Below, piece by piece: positions 42,579 through 51,483 of a stretch of DNA of 64,000 nucleotides (the first letter of the stretch is position 1; the number at the start of each line of letters is the position of its first letter). A model generated the notes under the pieces. That model worked only from the letters and a program-made list of their open reading frames with translations, made no database searches and was not told the DNA's origin. The stretch lies in the NCBI GenBank assembly GCA_014879575.1, contig JACSRU010000116.1, positions 1-64,000 on the forward strand, read 5' to 3'. A program made the translations under genes and the position numbers. This DNA is from Chthoniobacterales bacterium. Its GTDB lineage: Bacteria > Verrucomicrobiota > Verrucomicrobiia > Chthoniobacterales > Terrimicrobiaceae.

Positions 42579-45035
42579 ATGAATGTTCTTTCCGTCCTCC
42601 GCGCCGTGTGCGCCGTTGCCGTGGTTTGTGATGCCCGAGCCTTCGATCTGGTCCGCGAGGGCGAGGCCCGGGCCGTCATCGTCACCCCGGAAAATCCGCT
42701 GCCCGTCGTGGAGTATGCGGCGCGGGAGTTTCAGGACCATGTGAAAAAATCCTCCGGCGTCGCGCTGGAGATCGTTTCCGAGGATTCCGTGCCAAACGAT
42801 TCCCGTGCGAAAATTTTCATCGGGTCCGGAAAGGCGGCGACTGAAGCGGCGTTGCACACCGAGGGGCTGGCGAACAACGGCTTCTGGGTGGCCTCCACCG
42901 AGAACGCTCTCTTCCTGCTCGGCAAGGACGGTCCGGGGAATCCTCCGAAGGACGACGCCGCGCCGCTGGGGACGTTGTTCGCAGTGTACCAATGGCTCGA
43001 CTCCCAACTCGGCGTCCGCTGGCTCTGGCCCGGGGAAACCGGAACCTTTGTTCCAAAAAAGAGCGAAATCACCGAGCCGGGCTCCCGCCGCGACTCCCAC
43101 ACGCCCGCGCTGCTCCACTCCCGCCTCCGCTACGCGAATGGCCACGTCTTCGGACACTGGAAGGATGTGCTCTCGCCGGAGGAATGGGACAAATTCGTCA
43201 ACGACACCGCCACCTGGCTGCGCCGACATCGCTTCGCCCGCAACACCAGCCTGGAATACGGCCACGGCTACACCAAATACTGGAAACGCTTCGGCGCGGA
43301 ACACCCGGAGTGGTTCGCCCAGCAACCCGGCGGAAAACGCGGCCCCATCGACAATGCCACGGAGTTGGTTCAACTCTGTGTCTCCAACCCCGGGCTGCAG
43401 GACCAAATCCTCAAGGACTGGCAAACCCAACGGAATACAAGACCGACCCTGCCCTGGATCAACGGCATCGAAAACGACCGCCGCCGGGAAGACCCCCCGT
43501 GCCACTGCCCGAAATGCCGCTCGTGGGACGTGTCGTCACAGCCTGCCGGCGAGGGCGGAAGTCTGTTTTTTGTGGACTCCAAAACGCCCGGTCAGCCCGC
43601 GCTGGAGGACCGACGGCTCTCCGACCGCTATGCGCGGTTTTGGATGGAACTTCTGGCCAGGGGAAAGAAGATCGACCCGGACGCCACCGTCTTCGGCTAT
43701 GCCTATGCCGATTACAGCGAACCGCCGCTTCAAACAAAGCTGAACGAAGACGTGATCGTGGGCATTGTTCCGCCCTTCACCTACCCGGTCCCCGAGCGGG
43801 ATCGCAAGCGATTTGAAAAGCTCTGGGATGGCTGGGCTGCCACCGGCTGCCGCATGGTGCTGCGGCCGAACTACACCCTGTCCGGAGCGGCGCTGCCTTA
43901 TCTGTATCCCCGCCAGTTCGCGGCGGATTTCAACCATGCGGCCGAACACGGCCTGGTCGCCACCGACTTTGATTCCCTCACCAGCATGTGGGGAACGCAG
44001 GGGCCGAATCTCTATGTCATCGGACGCCTCAACGAAGACCCCACGCGAAACGTCGAGGCCATCCTCGATGAATACTACGGCACCTTTGGAAAGGCGGGTC
44101 CCTTCGTTCGCGACTATTTCGATCATTGGGAAAAGATCACCTCGGAACGCGTGACTCCGGAGTTTGGAAAGAACATCCCGGATTTTATGTGGACGGGCCT
44201 TTACCTCAATGCCAATCAGATCTATCGCACGGAGGATCTGGCCCATGCCCACAACCTGCTCACCCAGGCCGCCGCCGCCGTCGCGCCGGACTCCGACGAA
44301 GCCGCACGCGTCGCGTTCCTCCAAAAGGGCCTCAAACACACCCGCCTCTCCCTGGCCGCTGTCGCCGCCTTCCAAAACTCCAAGGCCGCTCCCGACGACG
44401 CCGAACGCAAAACGGAAATGATCCGCAAAATTGCCGAACTCGACGCCTTCCGTGCGACCATCGTTTCCGACCACGTCGTGGACCTCGTGTTTCTGAATTT
44501 TCTCGAAGAACGCGCCGGGTTTGGACGCAAGCAACTGAAAATGCAGGCCGGAAAGGAAATCGCCGCGGAGCTGCCGCTTTTCTGGAGATTTCAATGGGAC
44601 CCGGAGAAAGTCGGGGAGTCCAAGGGATGGCACCAGTCCGGCTTTGACGACGCGGGCTGGCTGCAAGCCCGCACCGACCGCGCCTGGACCGCCCAGCCCG
44701 TCGGACGCGACTGGAAGGAAGAGCACGGCACCCCCTTCGCGGGCAGCGCCTGGTATCGCACGACCTTTACCGTGCCGGAAAAATTCGCGGACCGGAAACT
44801 CTTCCTGAGCTTTGGCGCGATGGATGAGGGCGGGGAGGTTTGGGTGAATGGCAAACCGGTCGCCTCCCGGAAGTTCGATCCGGCTCAGACTCCCGACCTT
44901 TGGAAGGAAGCCTTCCTGGTGGACATCGCCGCCGCCGCCAATCCCCGCGAAACCAATACGATCGCCGTGCGCGTGGACAAAAACCACGGCGGCGCCGGCG
45001 GAATCTGGAAACGCGTCAGCGTCCTTGCGGAATAG
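42579..45035 (+). CDS. Secreted DUF4838 glycosidase-like protein
   Basis: 818 residues. Signal peptide MNVLSVLRAVCAVAVVCDARA. Residues about 20-150 form an alpha-glucuronidase-like N-terminal alpha/beta domain (PVVEYAAREFQDHVKKSSG, LGTLFAVYQWLDSQLGVRWL). The DUF4838 barrel follows, with GHGYTKYWKRFG, a CHCPKC cluster and ATGCRMVLRPNYTLSG. The last 150 residues are a GH2-type sugar-binding sandwich (WYRTTFTVPEKF, GGEVWVNGKPV). The family is thought to hydrolyse glycans but its specificity is not established. It ends the operon led by the GntR regulator. Confidence 0.76.
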   Translation: MNVLSVLRAVCAVAVVCDARAFDLVREGEARAVIVTPENPLPVVEYAAREFQDHVKKSSGVALEIVSEDSVPNDSRAKIFIGSGKAATEAALHTEGLANNGFWVASTENALFLLGKDGPGNPPKDDAAPLGTLFAVYQWLDSQLGVRWLWPGETGTFVPKKSEITEPGSRRDSHTPALLHSRLRYANGHVFGHWKDVLSPEEWDKFVNDTATWLRRHRFARNTSLEYGHGYTKYWKRFGAEHPEWFAQQPGGKRGPIDNATELVQLCVSNPGLQDQILKDWQTQRNTRPTLPWINGIENDRRREDPPCHCPKCRSWDVSSQPAGEGGSLFFVDSKTPGQPALEDRRLSDRYARFWMELLARGKKIDPDATVFGYAYADYSEPPLQTKLNEDVIVGIVPPFTYPVPERDRKRFEKLWDGWAATGCRMVLRPNYTLSGAALPYLYPRQFAADFNHAAEHGLVATDFDSLTSMWGTQGPNLYVIGRLNEDPTRNVEAILDEYYGTFGKAGPFVRDYFDHWEKITSERVTPEFGKNIPDFMWTGLYLNANQIYRTEDLAHAHNLLTQAAAAVAPDSDEAARVAFLQKGLKHTRLSLAAVAAFQNSKAAPDDAERKTEMIRKIAELDAFRATIVSDHVVDLVFLNFLEERAGFGRKQLKMQAGKEIAAELPLFWRFQWDPEKVGESKGWHQSGFDDAGWLQARTDRAWTAQPVGRDWKEEHGTPFAGSAWYRTTFTVPEKFADRKLFLSFGAMDEGGEVWVNGKPVASRKFDPAQTPDLWKEAFLVDIAAAANPRETNTIAVRVDKNHGGAGGIWKRVSVLAE

Positions 45036-45080
45036 CCGGCGAAGCACCACGCTTCACCCGAAAAAGGAAAATGAAAAATA

Positions 45081-45112
45081 ACCGCAAAGAACGCAAAGAG
45101 CACAGAGAGAAG
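45081..45112. repeat. Intergenic 'accgcaaagaacgcaaagag' type repeat
   Basis: ACCGCAAAGAACGCAAAGAG followed by CACAGAGAGA lies in the 268-base gap after the DUF4838 gene. Repeats of this composition occur between genes in many environmental bacteria. The copy is isolated here. Confidence 0.45.
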
Positions 45113-45254
45113 AATTTGTTCATAAATATCAGTGGCAGTGGGGCGTTGAACCTCAGTTCCGGCGCATGCTTTTGTGGAATTCCCGGGAAAATGCCGCTCG
45201 GGCCTGGAGCGATTGTGTTCGGAAGCTCCGCGTGCCGTCTTCGGGGTTCGGCTT

Positions 45255-45304
45255 AGGCGGTGTAAATAAATAGAGGTGACAACCTTTATTTATTTACACT
45301 GCCT
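45255..45304. repeat. Near-perfect 50-base palindrome between convergent genes
   Basis: The arms are AGGC (45255-45258) with GCCT (45301-45304), then GTGTAAATAAATA (45260-45272) with TATTTATTTACAC (45287-45299), then AGGT (45274-45277) with ACCT (45282-45285), around the loop GACA. That is 21 Watson-Crick pairs plus two G-T pairs with no bulge. It ends on the stop codon of the minus-strand pseudopilin gene and faces the end of the DUF4838 operon. It could be a bidirectional terminator or a mobile palindromic element. Confidence 0.7.
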
Positions 45305-45948
45305 TACCGAGCGCCCGGTTGAAATACTCTGGTCCGTCCGGTTTCCGGCAAAAGCTGGATGGTGACATGGTTGGCCGGGGGCGTGGAGCCGGTTGGAGGG
45401 CGGGAGGTATTGAAGAGCATGACATGCCAGGTGTCGCCTCCGTCAGACGGCGAAGTGTTGGGCAGCGCGACGCTTCCATCGGGTCGGAAAATGAGGGACC
45501 GGTAGGAGTATGTCGTCGGGCCGAGGGAGGGGAGCGTGGAGCTTCCACCGGGCAGACCTTCGAGCAAGGTGCCAAATGGCGCGGTATCCGACAGGACTAC
45601 CCCGCTCCGCAGCCAGACGGGCCGCCCAATGGGGTTGGTCTGGTTGTTGCCCAGCACATAACTTGCCATGGCACGGAAGGCCTCTGTGGTGTCCGTCGAG
45701 CTTGGAACCTGATAGAATCGCACTTCGACCGGACGATTCACGCTCAGGGCCGTCTGGCGGGCGAGGTTGAGGGAGTCCACGACCGACGCGGCGGAGATCG
45801 TCAACTCTGTGGACGACGAGACGCCGCGGATCGAGGGCAGGACCAGGACGGCAAGAACCGCGAGGAGGGCCATCACCGTGAGAAGCTCGACGAGCGAGAA
45901 CCCGTCGGGATGAACCCGAGGATGGGATGGGGAACGGCGGGGTTTCAT
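45304..45948 (-). CDS. Verru_Chthon cassette protein D (GspH-like pseudopilin)
   Basis: 214 residues. The ATG at 45948 overlaps the stop of cassette protein A as ATGA. Leader MKPRRSPSHPRVHPDG is followed by FSLVELLTVMALLAVLAVLVLP: cleavage site G|F and Glu+5. A SSTELTISAASVVDSLNLA segment after the helix is like GspH-type minor pseudopilins (long helix then beta domain). It is the last gene of the operon lyase-B-C-A-D. Equivalence to GspH is my inference from sequence layout. Confidence 0.82.
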   Translation of the reverse strand: MKPRRSPSHPRVHPDGFSLVELLTVMALLAVLAVLVLPSIRGVSSSTELTISAASVVDSLNLARQTALSVNRPVEVRFYQVPSSTDTTEAFRAMASYVLGNNQTNPIGRPVWLRSGVVLSDTAPFGTLLEGLPGGSSTLPSLGPTTYSYRSLIFRPDGSVALPNTSPSDGGDTWHVMLFNTSRPPTGSTPPANHVTIQLLPETGRTRVFQPGAR

Positions 45949-48900
45949 TGCGGGAGAAATTGGCGCGCCCCCTTGATGCGGAATTTGTAAAACGGATAGA
46001 GGGTTTTCGAGAAATTGCCCGCGCTGGCGAAATCCGGAATCGAGGTGTCCGTCTGATCGATATACCGCTCCACACCGAACGAGCCGCGATATTCTCCGTT
46101 CACCCGGATTTTGCTCTCGGGAAGGTTTGCCAATGAGGCATTGGGGAGAACCTGGAGCGATTGGGCCTGAACATAAATCGTATAGGTGTTCGATTGGGTG
46201 GTGAGGCGGGGGTAGAGGTGATTGTAGGGAGCCTCCCAGGCATTGTCCCCGGTGAGGGTGTTTTTCGCCCAGAAGCTTTTGATGGCGGTCCGCAGGCTCT
46301 CGGCCGTGGTAGCCCCGGCGATGTTGACGGAGTCGATGGCGTAGGCCGGGGAGTTTTCGGAGTGCCCGGTCCCGATCACGCTTTTGGTGTTGTGTTTCGG
46401 GGCCAGCGGGATGGCGCAGATTTCCGTGGGGGATTTGAAAACGGTCGCGTTCGGATTGGTGGAGGTGAATCGCTCGGTGAAGAAGCGCAGGGTTTGCGGG
46501 CGGTCCACTTCGTAGAGATAAGAAATGGGAGGCCGGTTCTTGGAGAGATCGACGGTGTATCCCGACCATTTGTAAAATTCCGAGTGTCTGGCGGGAATGG
46601 CCATGAGCTTCACGGATTTGAGCGCGCCGAGAAGGGCGGTGGTGCGTTCGACATAAGTGAACGGGGCGATCTGGCAGTTCATGTTGACCTTCCCCGCGGT
46701 CGAGAGCGGCCGGCTGATGGGATAAGGATCAACTACCGGCATCCAGAACAGATCGAGAAGCGCGCTGTCGGCTGGGGAATTTGCGCCAGGGTGTGTGGTC
46801 GGGCCGATGTCTGGCCGGAATAACAGCGTGCGCCACGGGGTGTCCGACGCGGCCCGGGAAGGTAGCGTGCCCAATTGGACGGCGGAGGTCACCTGGCGGT
46901 TGGGCGAAAAGATTTCCGACAATCGGGCATCCCATGGGAAAAGCTGGTTTTGATACGGAGATTGGGAACTCATTCCATGGTTCAGACCTCCGAAGCTGGT
47001 GTTGCCTTCATCGGCTTTGAGAACATGAGGGCCGTCGCCCTCGGAACCCAGCCCTGTTGAGAAATCGCCCGGACCGGGAACGCTGACCATCGCGCTGGGC
47101 GCCTGGGGAAGATAGGCCTGCGCGGTGCCCCAGAAAAATCCGCCCGTGCTTCCCCACGCGGTGTCGGCCACGAGGAAGCCGCGCTGGTTCTTCGGCGGAT
47201 TGACCTGTCCGGGTTGCATCAAGCCGGAATTGTCATAAGCCGAGGCCCCTCCGCCGGCGCTGAGCAAAGAATGCGCATGGGAGCGCGAGGGGGAGGTGTA
47301 GTCCTTGTGGCGAACGAAGGGATTGGAGGCGCTGCTTCCATGCAAAGCCGACAGGCGCAAATCGCCGTGGTCCAGTTCCACCCCGCGAACAATATCGATC
47401 GCGCCGAAGATATTCTTTTTCGCCGCCCAGGCTTTGTTGCTGGCGCCGCTGATTTCCTGATAAGCCTCAGCCATTTGATCGACCCTTTCCTGAAGGTTCG
47501 GGCGGAGGCCGTCCTGGCTCGGGCCGGACGGTTTGGTGTCGAGAAAGGCTCCAGCCACGGGACCAAACGGCGCGAAGGGGAGATCGAAGGACCCGAGGGT
47601 CTCGGAGCCCGACACGTTTCGCAATTCCACGTGGACGTTGTGTTCGGTGGCGGGCGGGAGCGGACGCAGTCCGACCCGGATCAGGTCTTTCGCGGCGGTG
47701 TCGGCGACGACGGTGATTTGATTGCTGACAAACGGATATCCGGTCGCGGCATCAGGTGAGTTCAGGGTCCGGGCTTGGAGCGCGGGATTGCTGCAGAGAA
47801 AGAGGCTGTTATACCCCTGCGTGCCTCCCCAGGACCGTCCCTGGAAGGGTTCGACATTCGCGGGGGCTGTGACCTGGATCGTGCCATCCTGGAATGTGAG
47901 CGGAAACGCCTGTTCGGATCCGGAAACGGGAGTGGTGGACCCCGCGGAGGCCACCCGGTCGGTGACCGCTTCAAAGTGGCCTCCCAGGTTGCTGACGCGG
48001 ATCTGGTAGTTCGGGACATATCCCGCGTAGCCCAGCATGGGAACATAGGTTTCCATGAGAAATACGACGCGGTATTTCACCGTGGTCTGTCCCGCAGAAG
48101 GTTGATCGGGGACTTCTTCCTCGCGAACAATGGCGAAGGCTCCTTTGGAGAGTGTGGGGAAGCGTCCGAATCCCGAAGTGGCGCCAATCTGGATGGGGAG
48201 CACCTGGCCGCTCCCGGGCAGCCCCGGAGGGCTGGTCGTGCCATTGGGAGTCGGATTGACCTGCCAGGCATAGGGTTGAACGGAGCCGACCGGATCGCGG
48301 TAAGCAAGGTTGACCGTGCGGATCCAGTCGAAGATCTCGGTCAGCAACTGTGCGCGGTCGGAGGCTGCATACTTGGTTGCCAGATTGCCCGCCAATCCCG
48401 GAACGGGATCCGAGGTGAGGCGGTCGAGAAAGGTCAGGAGAGTCTGATTCCGTGCGATGCCGGTGTAGTCCTCCGTCCGGCTGTCGGGGTTTTGCCGCTG
48501 GAAGAAATACTTATGGCCGTTCACCGTCGCGCAAAAGGCGAGCAGCTTGTCCTGAAGGCTTTGATAGGCGGCGCGGGTATCAACCGGCCAGAGACTCACG
48601 CGGGGTTTGCCAAACAGATTGACCTCCGGCGCGTTGCTGTCCACGGTGAGAAAAAACCGCACGAGTTCGAGTTGCTCCGGGCCGAGCGAAATGGGGGCGG
48701 TGAAGTTGTAGGGGGTGTTGGTGTTCCACTCGCCCGAAACGACATTGTCGAGTTCGGCGGCCTTGAGGCTTTTGATATTGGCCGAGGTCATGCGATAGCG
48801 CTCGTTCGCCGAGGCATCGAAGGCCGGAAGGAAAAGGAGGTCATCGACGCTGGCGTAGAGCCGGTCGTTGTCGAGGGTCACCGCCTTGCGGGAATCCACC

Positions 48901-49931
48901 CGGTAGGCGCCGAATTGCGAGCCGCCGCCGGAGACTCTCGGAGCCATGCCAAAGATAAAGTTGCGCAGATCCAATGCGCTGGTGCCCGTGGTGAGAAAAC
49001 CCAGAGCGGGGCTCAGGCTGGTCGTGGCCGGGTGGCCGGGATAGCGCTGAAATTCCCGGGCACTCACCTGGCCGCGGCTGAGTTCATCGTCCGCGGCGAC
49101 CGCCAGCGGGAGCGTCCAGTAGTCCCCTTCGGAAGCGGTATTCACGTTCAACCGGCAGGTCTCGTCGTCCGTCCAGAAGGCGACCCGGGCCACCGGGGGA
49201 TTGGTGTCGGGAACCGCCCCTCCGTTCGCCTGAGCAAGGCGGATGGTTTTGTCCCCCGCGTTCGTGGCCGTGGCCAGGCTGCCGTCCTTCAGAATGTAGA
49301 GCCAGCGGACCGGCATGGGAATTTGCGCCACCTTGGCCGCATCGGCGGGATCCGGCAGACCATAGCCGGCCGTGACGTCGAATCCCTCGATCCGCGTCGC
49401 ATTTTGCAGCCCGCCGGGATTGAGAATCGGATAGTTGGTTCGCGGGGAGCTGGTGCCGGTGGGAACGGTGACCGGCGCATTCAGGTCGGTATAAACTCCC
49501 GGGTCGCGATTCCAGGGCAGGTCGGCGGTTAGGGTGGAGGCGGTCCACGCCGGCACGTCGGCGGGCGCGCCCGCGGAGTCCAGGAGGGAAAATCCGCCTC
49601 CCTCGATCATGTGGTCGGAGCTGTAGAGCTTGAAGACCCGGGTTTGGTTGCCCTGGGTGTCGAACTGCCTGAGCAAGCCCGGCTGGCTTGTCCAGACCAG
49701 GCCGGGGTTGTCCTCGGTGGTGGCGGCGCGCATTTGTCCCAGGACAATGTTGACTGCGGCGTCGGCGTAGAATCGGGCGGAGAGGCCGGAAGCGTAGCTC
49801 TTGGAGGCGTTGAGTTCGCGGGTCGTGCTGGCGAGAAATCCGATGCCGATCAAGGCCAGCAGGACCAAGGCTCCCAGCACGATCACCAGGGCCATGGCAC
49901 GCTGCGAATTCCTGCGGGGGGGCGAGATCAT
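45945..49931 (-). CDS. Verru_Chthon cassette protein A (large GspK/PilX-like protein)
   Basis: 1328 residues. The N-terminus RAMALVIVLGALVLLALIG is a pilin-type helix without Glu+5, as in GspK and PilX. It is followed by a helix rich in ARFYADAAVNIVLGQM and a very large periplasmic region with many Ser/Asn/Gly-rich segments, for example CRLNVNTASEGDYWTLPL (a GspK-type NVNTA word). It matches the size and order of the protein named Verru_Chthon cassette protein A. The function is undescribed. Both ends are in 4-base overlaps with cassette genes C and D. Confidence 0.85.
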   Translation of the reverse strand: MISPPRRNSQRAMALVIVLGALVLLALIGIGFLASTTRELNASKSYASGLSARFYADAAVNIVLGQMRAATTEDNPGLVWTSQPGLLRQFDTQGNQTRVFKLYSSDHMIEGGGFSLLDSAGAPADVPAWTASTLTADLPWNRDPGVYTDLNAPVTVPTGTSSPRTNYPILNPGGLQNATRIEGFDVTAGYGLPDPADAAKVAQIPMPVRWLYILKDGSLATATNAGDKTIRLAQANGGAVPDTNPPVARVAFWTDDETCRLNVNTASEGDYWTLPLAVAADDELSRGQVSAREFQRYPGHPATTSLSPALGFLTTGTSALDLRNFIFGMAPRVSGGGSQFGAYRVDSRKAVTLDNDRLYASVDDLLFLPAFDASANERYRMTSANIKSLKAAELDNVVSGEWNTNTPYNFTAPISLGPEQLELVRFFLTVDSNAPEVNLFGKPRVSLWPVDTRAAYQSLQDKLLAFCATVNGHKYFFQRQNPDSRTEDYTGIARNQTLLTFLDRLTSDPVPGLAGNLATKYAASDRAQLLTEIFDWIRTVNLAYRDPVGSVQPYAWQVNPTPNGTTSPPGLPGSGQVLPIQIGATSGFGRFPTLSKGAFAIVREEEVPDQPSAGQTTVKYRVVFLMETYVPMLGYAGYVPNYQIRVSNLGGHFEAVTDRVASAGSTTPVSGSEQAFPLTFQDGTIQVTAPANVEPFQGRSWGGTQGYNSLFLCSNPALQARTLNSPDAATGYPFVSNQITVVADTAAKDLIRVGLRPLPPATEHNVHVELRNVSGSETLGSFDLPFAPFGPVAGAFLDTKPSGPSQDGLRPNLQERVDQMAEAYQEISGASNKAWAAKKNIFGAIDIVRGVELDHGDLRLSALHGSSASNPFVRHKDYTSPSRSHAHSLLSAGGGASAYDNSGLMQPGQVNPPKNQRGFLVADTAWGSTGGFFWGTAQAYLPQAPSAMVSVPGPGDFSTGLGSEGDGPHVLKADEGNTSFGGLNHGMSSQSPYQNQLFPWDARLSEIFSPNRQVTSAVQLGTLPSRAASDTPWRTLLFRPDIGPTTHPGANSPADSALLDLFWMPVVDPYPISRPLSTAGKVNMNCQIAPFTYVERTTALLGALKSVKLMAIPARHSEFYKWSGYTVDLSKNRPPISYLYEVDRPQTLRFFTERFTSTNPNATVFKSPTEICAIPLAPKHNTKSVIGTGHSENSPAYAIDSVNIAGATTAESLRTAIKSFWAKNTLTGDNAWEAPYNHLYPRLTTQSNTYTIYVQAQSLQVLPNASLANLPESKIRVNGEYRGSFGVERYIDQTDTSIPDFASAGNFSKTLYPFYKFRIKGARQFLPQ

Positions 49932-50938
49932 GGATTTTCCTTGGTTGCGACGGTGGTCGTGAAGATGCGGTAGGTGAGTCGGGGGCGGCCGTTCTTGCCG
50001 TTGAGGACGTTTTCGAGATCGGCCAGATCCTGGTCGTAGGTTGCGATATTCTGAAAGGCGTCGGACGGAATGAGGGCGGGTTGGGATGCGCCGTTGGCTT
50101 CGCGCAGGCGCTGGGCCGAGACCTCATCGATGGCAACGAGGGTCACCTGGAGCAGGGGCGGCAGCAGGTGGGTGCGGGACTCGTCGTATCCGGACGTCAG
50201 CGAGTCATAAGCATAGGAAGCCAGGGGCACATTGTCCGCGTCCTTGGGCAGGATGATCAGCGCAATGACGTTTTCGGCCATGACCCGGCAGGACTGGCCG
50301 TTTCCGATGGGATCGCGAAACCATTTCCAGGGCTGGCTTCCGAGGTGGGTCTTGTCGTAAATGGAAAGACTCTCGGTCGGTTGGACCCACTCGATCAGGC
50401 GAAATCCGAGGCGGTCCGATTCCGCTTCTCCTTGGAGGAACTTGGGGATCTGTTCATATTGCGAGCGGGGACCGAAGGCCACAAAGTACCCGGCCGCGTT
50501 GAGCATGCCGGGGGATTCCATCGCCAGGTCGGTCCTGCTGGTTTTTCCCAGCGGGGCTTGAAAAAAAACCGCGTGCGAAACTTTGCCGCCGGCACTCGGA
50601 AAGAGATCCGTCACGGGTCCGCTGACAAATTCGAGTTCGGAAAAGCGGCCGTAATGGGCTGGTGGCGCGCTGGCGGACCCGGCCGTGGTGTGTTTCCACG
50701 CCGTGTCGTAGTAGTCGAGGTAGTGGTTGAGCGTCGCCTGGCTGAGATTCCGCGTCACCGCCTCGAAGGCCGCCCGGGCATTTTGAAAAGCGGAGCTCTT
50801 CGAGGTGGTGTTTTTCCAGAGGCTGCTGGTCTGGCTGACGATCATGAAGACGATCACGAGGGTGAGGGCGAGCACGGCGCAGGCCACAAGGACCTCGATC
50901 AAGGTGAAGGCGGTGATCCGGGGAGAACTCGGAAGCAA
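49928..50938 (-). CDS. Verru_Chthon cassette protein C (GspJ-like pseudopilin)
   Basis: 336 residues from a TTG at 50938; GAGG lies 7 bases upstream and no ATG or GTG is near. The prepilin signature is SPRITAFTLIEVLVACAVLA with Glu+5. The following KSSAFQNARAAFEAVTRNLS helix resembles GspJ-type minor pseudopilins. It starts 10 bases after gene B ends, and its stop overlaps the start of gene A. It presumably localises to the periplasmic face of the inner membrane with its partners. Confidence 0.8.
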   Translation of the reverse strand: MLPSSPRITAFTLIEVLVACAVLALTLVIVFMIVSQTSSLWKNTTSKSSAFQNARAAFEAVTRNLSQATLNHYLDYYDTAWKHTTAGSASAPPAHYGRFSELEFVSGPVTDLFPSAGGKVSHAVFFQAPLGKTSRTDLAMESPGMLNAAGYFVAFGPRSQYEQIPKFLQGEAESDRLGFRLIEWVQPTESLSIYDKTHLGSQPWKWFRDPIGNGQSCRVMAENVIALIILPKDADNVPLASYAYDSLTSGYDESRTHLLPPLLQVTLVAIDEVSAQRLREANGASQPALIPSDAFQNIATYDQDLADLENVLNGKNGRPRLTYRIFTTTVATKENP

Positions 50939-50948
50939 CGACCCGCCT

Positions 50949-51461
50949 CTAAGGCGTCGCTTGGCGGGCCTTGGCGGCAACATAAGTGACGAAGGTTTTG
51001 GAGGTGCCGACGGGCCCCGTCTCGTTTCTGCGCTGCAAGACGATGGTGACTGCGGTGAGATTGCCGGCCGCAAGCGCATGGGTTCCCGGCAGGATCGGCT
51101 GGGTGTCCAACGAAATGTCAGCCCGGTAAATGCCTTCGTCGCTCTCTTTCGCCACAGCATTTCCTTCCTGATCGAACCAGAACGTTTTGCCGTGAAAATC
51201 CGCAGCGAGCCTGTCGTAGGGGGACTGGCCGATCTGGCCGACGACTTGCTGCGTGATTTGTCCTTCCAAGGTGATGTCCATCGCCTTGCGGAAAACCTGC
51301 AACCCGCACGGGAGCAGCCCCATGATCGACACGCATCCGAAACTGACGATGCCAAGGGCCAGCACCGTTTCGACCAGGGAGAAGGCCCGGGAACCGAGGC
51401 GGAAAATCGCTTCCGAGACGGAAGGAGTTCGAGTTGGCGACGCTTGGAGATGGGAGGTCAT
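50949..51461 (-). CDS. Verru_Chthon cassette protein B (GspI-like pseudopilin)
   Basis: 170 residues from the ATG at 51461. The leader is unusually long (about 24 residues) before SRAFSLVETVLALGIVSFG, with cleavage site A|F and Glu+5. Short size and the MGLLPCGLQVFRKAMDITLE segment resemble GspI-type minor pseudopilins. It follows the heparin-lyase-like gene by 22 bases, so the lyase and the four cassette genes form one transcription unit. Confidence 0.8.
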   Translation of the reverse strand: MTSHLQASPTRTPSVSEAIFRLGSRAFSLVETVLALGIVSFGCVSIMGLLPCGLQVFRKAMDITLEGQITQQVVGQIGQSPYDRLAADFHGKTFWFDQEGNAVAKESDEGIYRADISLDTQPILPGTHALAAGNLTAVTIVLQRRNETGPVGTSKTFVTYVAAKARQATP

Positions 51462-51483
51462 GTGGAGAAAGGAGGGAATCTCG

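Noticed and set aside
47775-49532. 585-codon plus-strand frame opposite cassette protein A
   Set aside because: Shadow of the minus-strand pilin-type gene; composition is random-like and no ribosome site or motif is present.
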